The position numbers and the translations under genes are program-made. From assembly GCA_022822005.1 (NCBI GenBank), contig JAJECO010000094.1, positions 1 to 64,000 of the forward strand: a stretch of 64,000 bases of DNA. Direction: 5' to 3'. Source of the DNA: Candidatus Poribacteria bacterium (GTDB taxonomy: Bacteria > Poribacteria > WGA-4E > PCPOR2b). Positions 63,801-64,000 of this stretch are shown one piece after another (the stretch's first letter is position 1; every line of letters begins with the position of its first letter). Below the pieces are notes generated by a model. That model ran no database searches. It was not told the origin of the DNA and saw nothing but the letters and a program-made list of their open reading frames with translations.

Positions 63801-64000
63801 CGGATACCATTGGCGATCGACTTCGTCTGCCCACCAAGTTAATTGGTAAACTCGCTGGGGTGATTAGTGTTGTGTCAGTAGCTGACTTCGCTCCGCCGAA
63901 ACAGGCGTATGAACTCTTTGAAGACCTGTCAAACCAGATTGATGTCCAACTGGATCAACTCAAGTCGGTGATTGAGGAAGATGTCGCTGCGTTTAACACC
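60824..64000 (+). CDS. BNR/VPS10-type repeat protein, 3' end outside the window
   Basis: At least 1059 residues, open to the last base. Repeats with the Asp-box pattern S-x-D-x-G-x-T-W recur (for example S-T-D-G-G-K-T-W, S-K-D-G-G-A-T-W and S-D-D-G-G-E-T-W), each preceded by a Y-A-G or V-Y strand, as in sortilin/VPS10 and sialidase-like propellers; two propellers probably occupy about 1-700. A C-terminal helical part begins about 890. No signal peptide is seen. Often annotated as glycosyl hydrolase, but no catalytic residues can be named. AAGGAAAA 9 bases before the ATG. Confidence 0.85.
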   Translation, partial: MSNTQSDSNLFQSLKWRCIGPPRGGRVVAVAGHPTELAVFYFGACAGGVWKTDDAGTYWENVSDGFFNSAAVGAIAVADADPNVIYAGTGETTIRLDVSYGDGVYKSTDGGKTWENVGLKETRHIGKIRIHPQNPDLVYVAALGHAFGPNEERGVFRSKDGGATWENILFRSEKAGAVDLAMDPNNPRILYATIWETYRNFWELSSGGPDSSFYKSTDGGNSWEEITNKPGLPKGLIGKIGVAASPAQSDRVWAIVEAEKGGVYRSDDGGETWELLTANRDLWHRPFYYCHIFADPQDPDTVYVLNLKMWKSTDGGRTFTEITTPHGDNHDLWIDPRNPQRMIEGNDGGACVSFNGGESWTTIYNQLTSQFYRIDTDNRFPYRVYATQQDNSSICAPSASEYGGIHWVDCYPVGTGESGDIVVHPDNPDIAYIGAVGSSPGGSGVLQRYDHSTRQIRLVNVWPEEYVGLGPKDLKYRFSWTAPIAFSPHNPDVLYTAGNIIFRSTDEGSSWEPISPDLTRNDVTKLGPSGGPITKDASGAEHYATVYAFVESPHESGVFWAGSDDGLIHISKDGGQRWENITPPDLLEWSLISNIEASPHDPATAYVAVTRYKLDDYQPYLYKTADYGETWHIISGSFPDGEITRVIREDPVRSGLLYVGTETGVYVSLDDGKNWHRLQNNLPVVPVYDLKIKDGDLVAGTHGRSFWILDDVTPLRQLTAETAEASSHLFEPRSTYRRWLQWGAGMFRSETGKNYLMGLGAAATFYVEKSPEGERTRRFLDSGEGPPQGVIVYYLLGDTPTDPVELTFLDTNGAKIKTFTTKPEDTDDAEEDEASSDDEADRYIPAEPGLNRFVWDMCYPDSEAVTEPRIDKQDESQDKPKNGPLASPGTYQVQLKVGEQTQMQTFEICKDPRVTASQADFDAQFELWSQVRDKLSEAHDAINRLRRIQRQANEWKKRADARENANTGAICEAAEALQEKLKAIEEALIQTGADTIGDRLRLPTKLIGKLAGVISVVSVADFAPPKQAYELFEDLSNQIDVQLDQLKSVIEEDVAAFNT

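Overview
The window looks like chromosomal DNA of an uncultured Gram-negative bacterium, most likely a Candidatus Poribacteria-type lineage or a relative. That placement is inference from gene content: four phytanoyl-CoA dioxygenase-like (PhyH) genes, one fused to HEAT repeats, two enolase-superfamily dehydratases, two aldo/keto reductases, a sulfatase, a hydantoinase, a GH32 hydrolase, a DUF1801 protein and Planctomycetes-like cytochrome domains. A BamA-type barrel, a porin-like barrel and several lipoproteins show a diderm envelope. Many genes start with TTG or GTG behind good Shine-Dalgarno sites, and I moved many starts inward for that reason. TAG, TAA and TGA all serve as normal stops.

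Layout. 0-5 kb: a lactonase-like propeller, a CPA2 antiporter and a flavin disulfide reductase. 5-11.6 kb: a leftward proteostasis operon tig-clpP-clpX-lon-rqcP ending at a strong terminator and preceded by six tRNA genes plus a decayed tRNA. 11.9-15.1 kb: DUF58 protein, the GTPase Der and an SDR. 15.2-18.3 kb: a leftward three-gene cytochrome cluster (P460-like lipoprotein, diheme cytochrome fused to an outer-membrane barrel, and a four-helix membrane protein with two c-heme sites). I consider this the best candidate for an undescribed system, possibly an electron conduit across the envelope. 18.3-19.5 kb: an enolase-superfamily enzyme.

19.9-28.9 kb: a PhnD-like binding protein is separated from its probable ATPase (26.7 kb) and fused double permease (27.5 kb) by an A+T-richer island. 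The island holds a PD-(D/E)xK nuclease interrupted by an in-frame amber codon, a GIY-YIG protein, a T5orf172 nuclease fused to a cold-shock domain, an unrecognised protein and a DUF433/DUF5615 toxin-antitoxin pair, followed by a BMP-family lipoprotein. Repeated leaders and a truncated DUF433 copy show that the island grew by duplication.

29-39.4 kb: a catabolic or secondary-metabolism region with PhyH-HEAT, a methyltransferase, an alcohol dehydrogenase, three more PhyH genes, GH32, an aldo/keto reductase and a mandelate racemase-type enzyme. 39.5-49.7 kb: DUF1801, Gfo/Idh/MocA, RidA, an SUMF-fold protein, an aldo/keto reductase, a BamA-like protein, a BatA/VWA protein and a hydroxyacid dehydrogenase. 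49.8-64 kb: a cytochrome lipoprotein, SucD, endonuclease V, a small unlisted membrane protein, a sulfatase, HyuA, aconitase, a C39-like lipoprotein, a LarE-tail-like protein and a BNR-repeat protein that runs off the end.

Spaces between genes are rich in small dispersed repeats: GC-rich hairpins followed by CCCCTACGA-like sequence, MITE-like elements with TATGGTG ends, a 47-bp near-identical pair placed just before start codons, and short AAACGT-type tracts.
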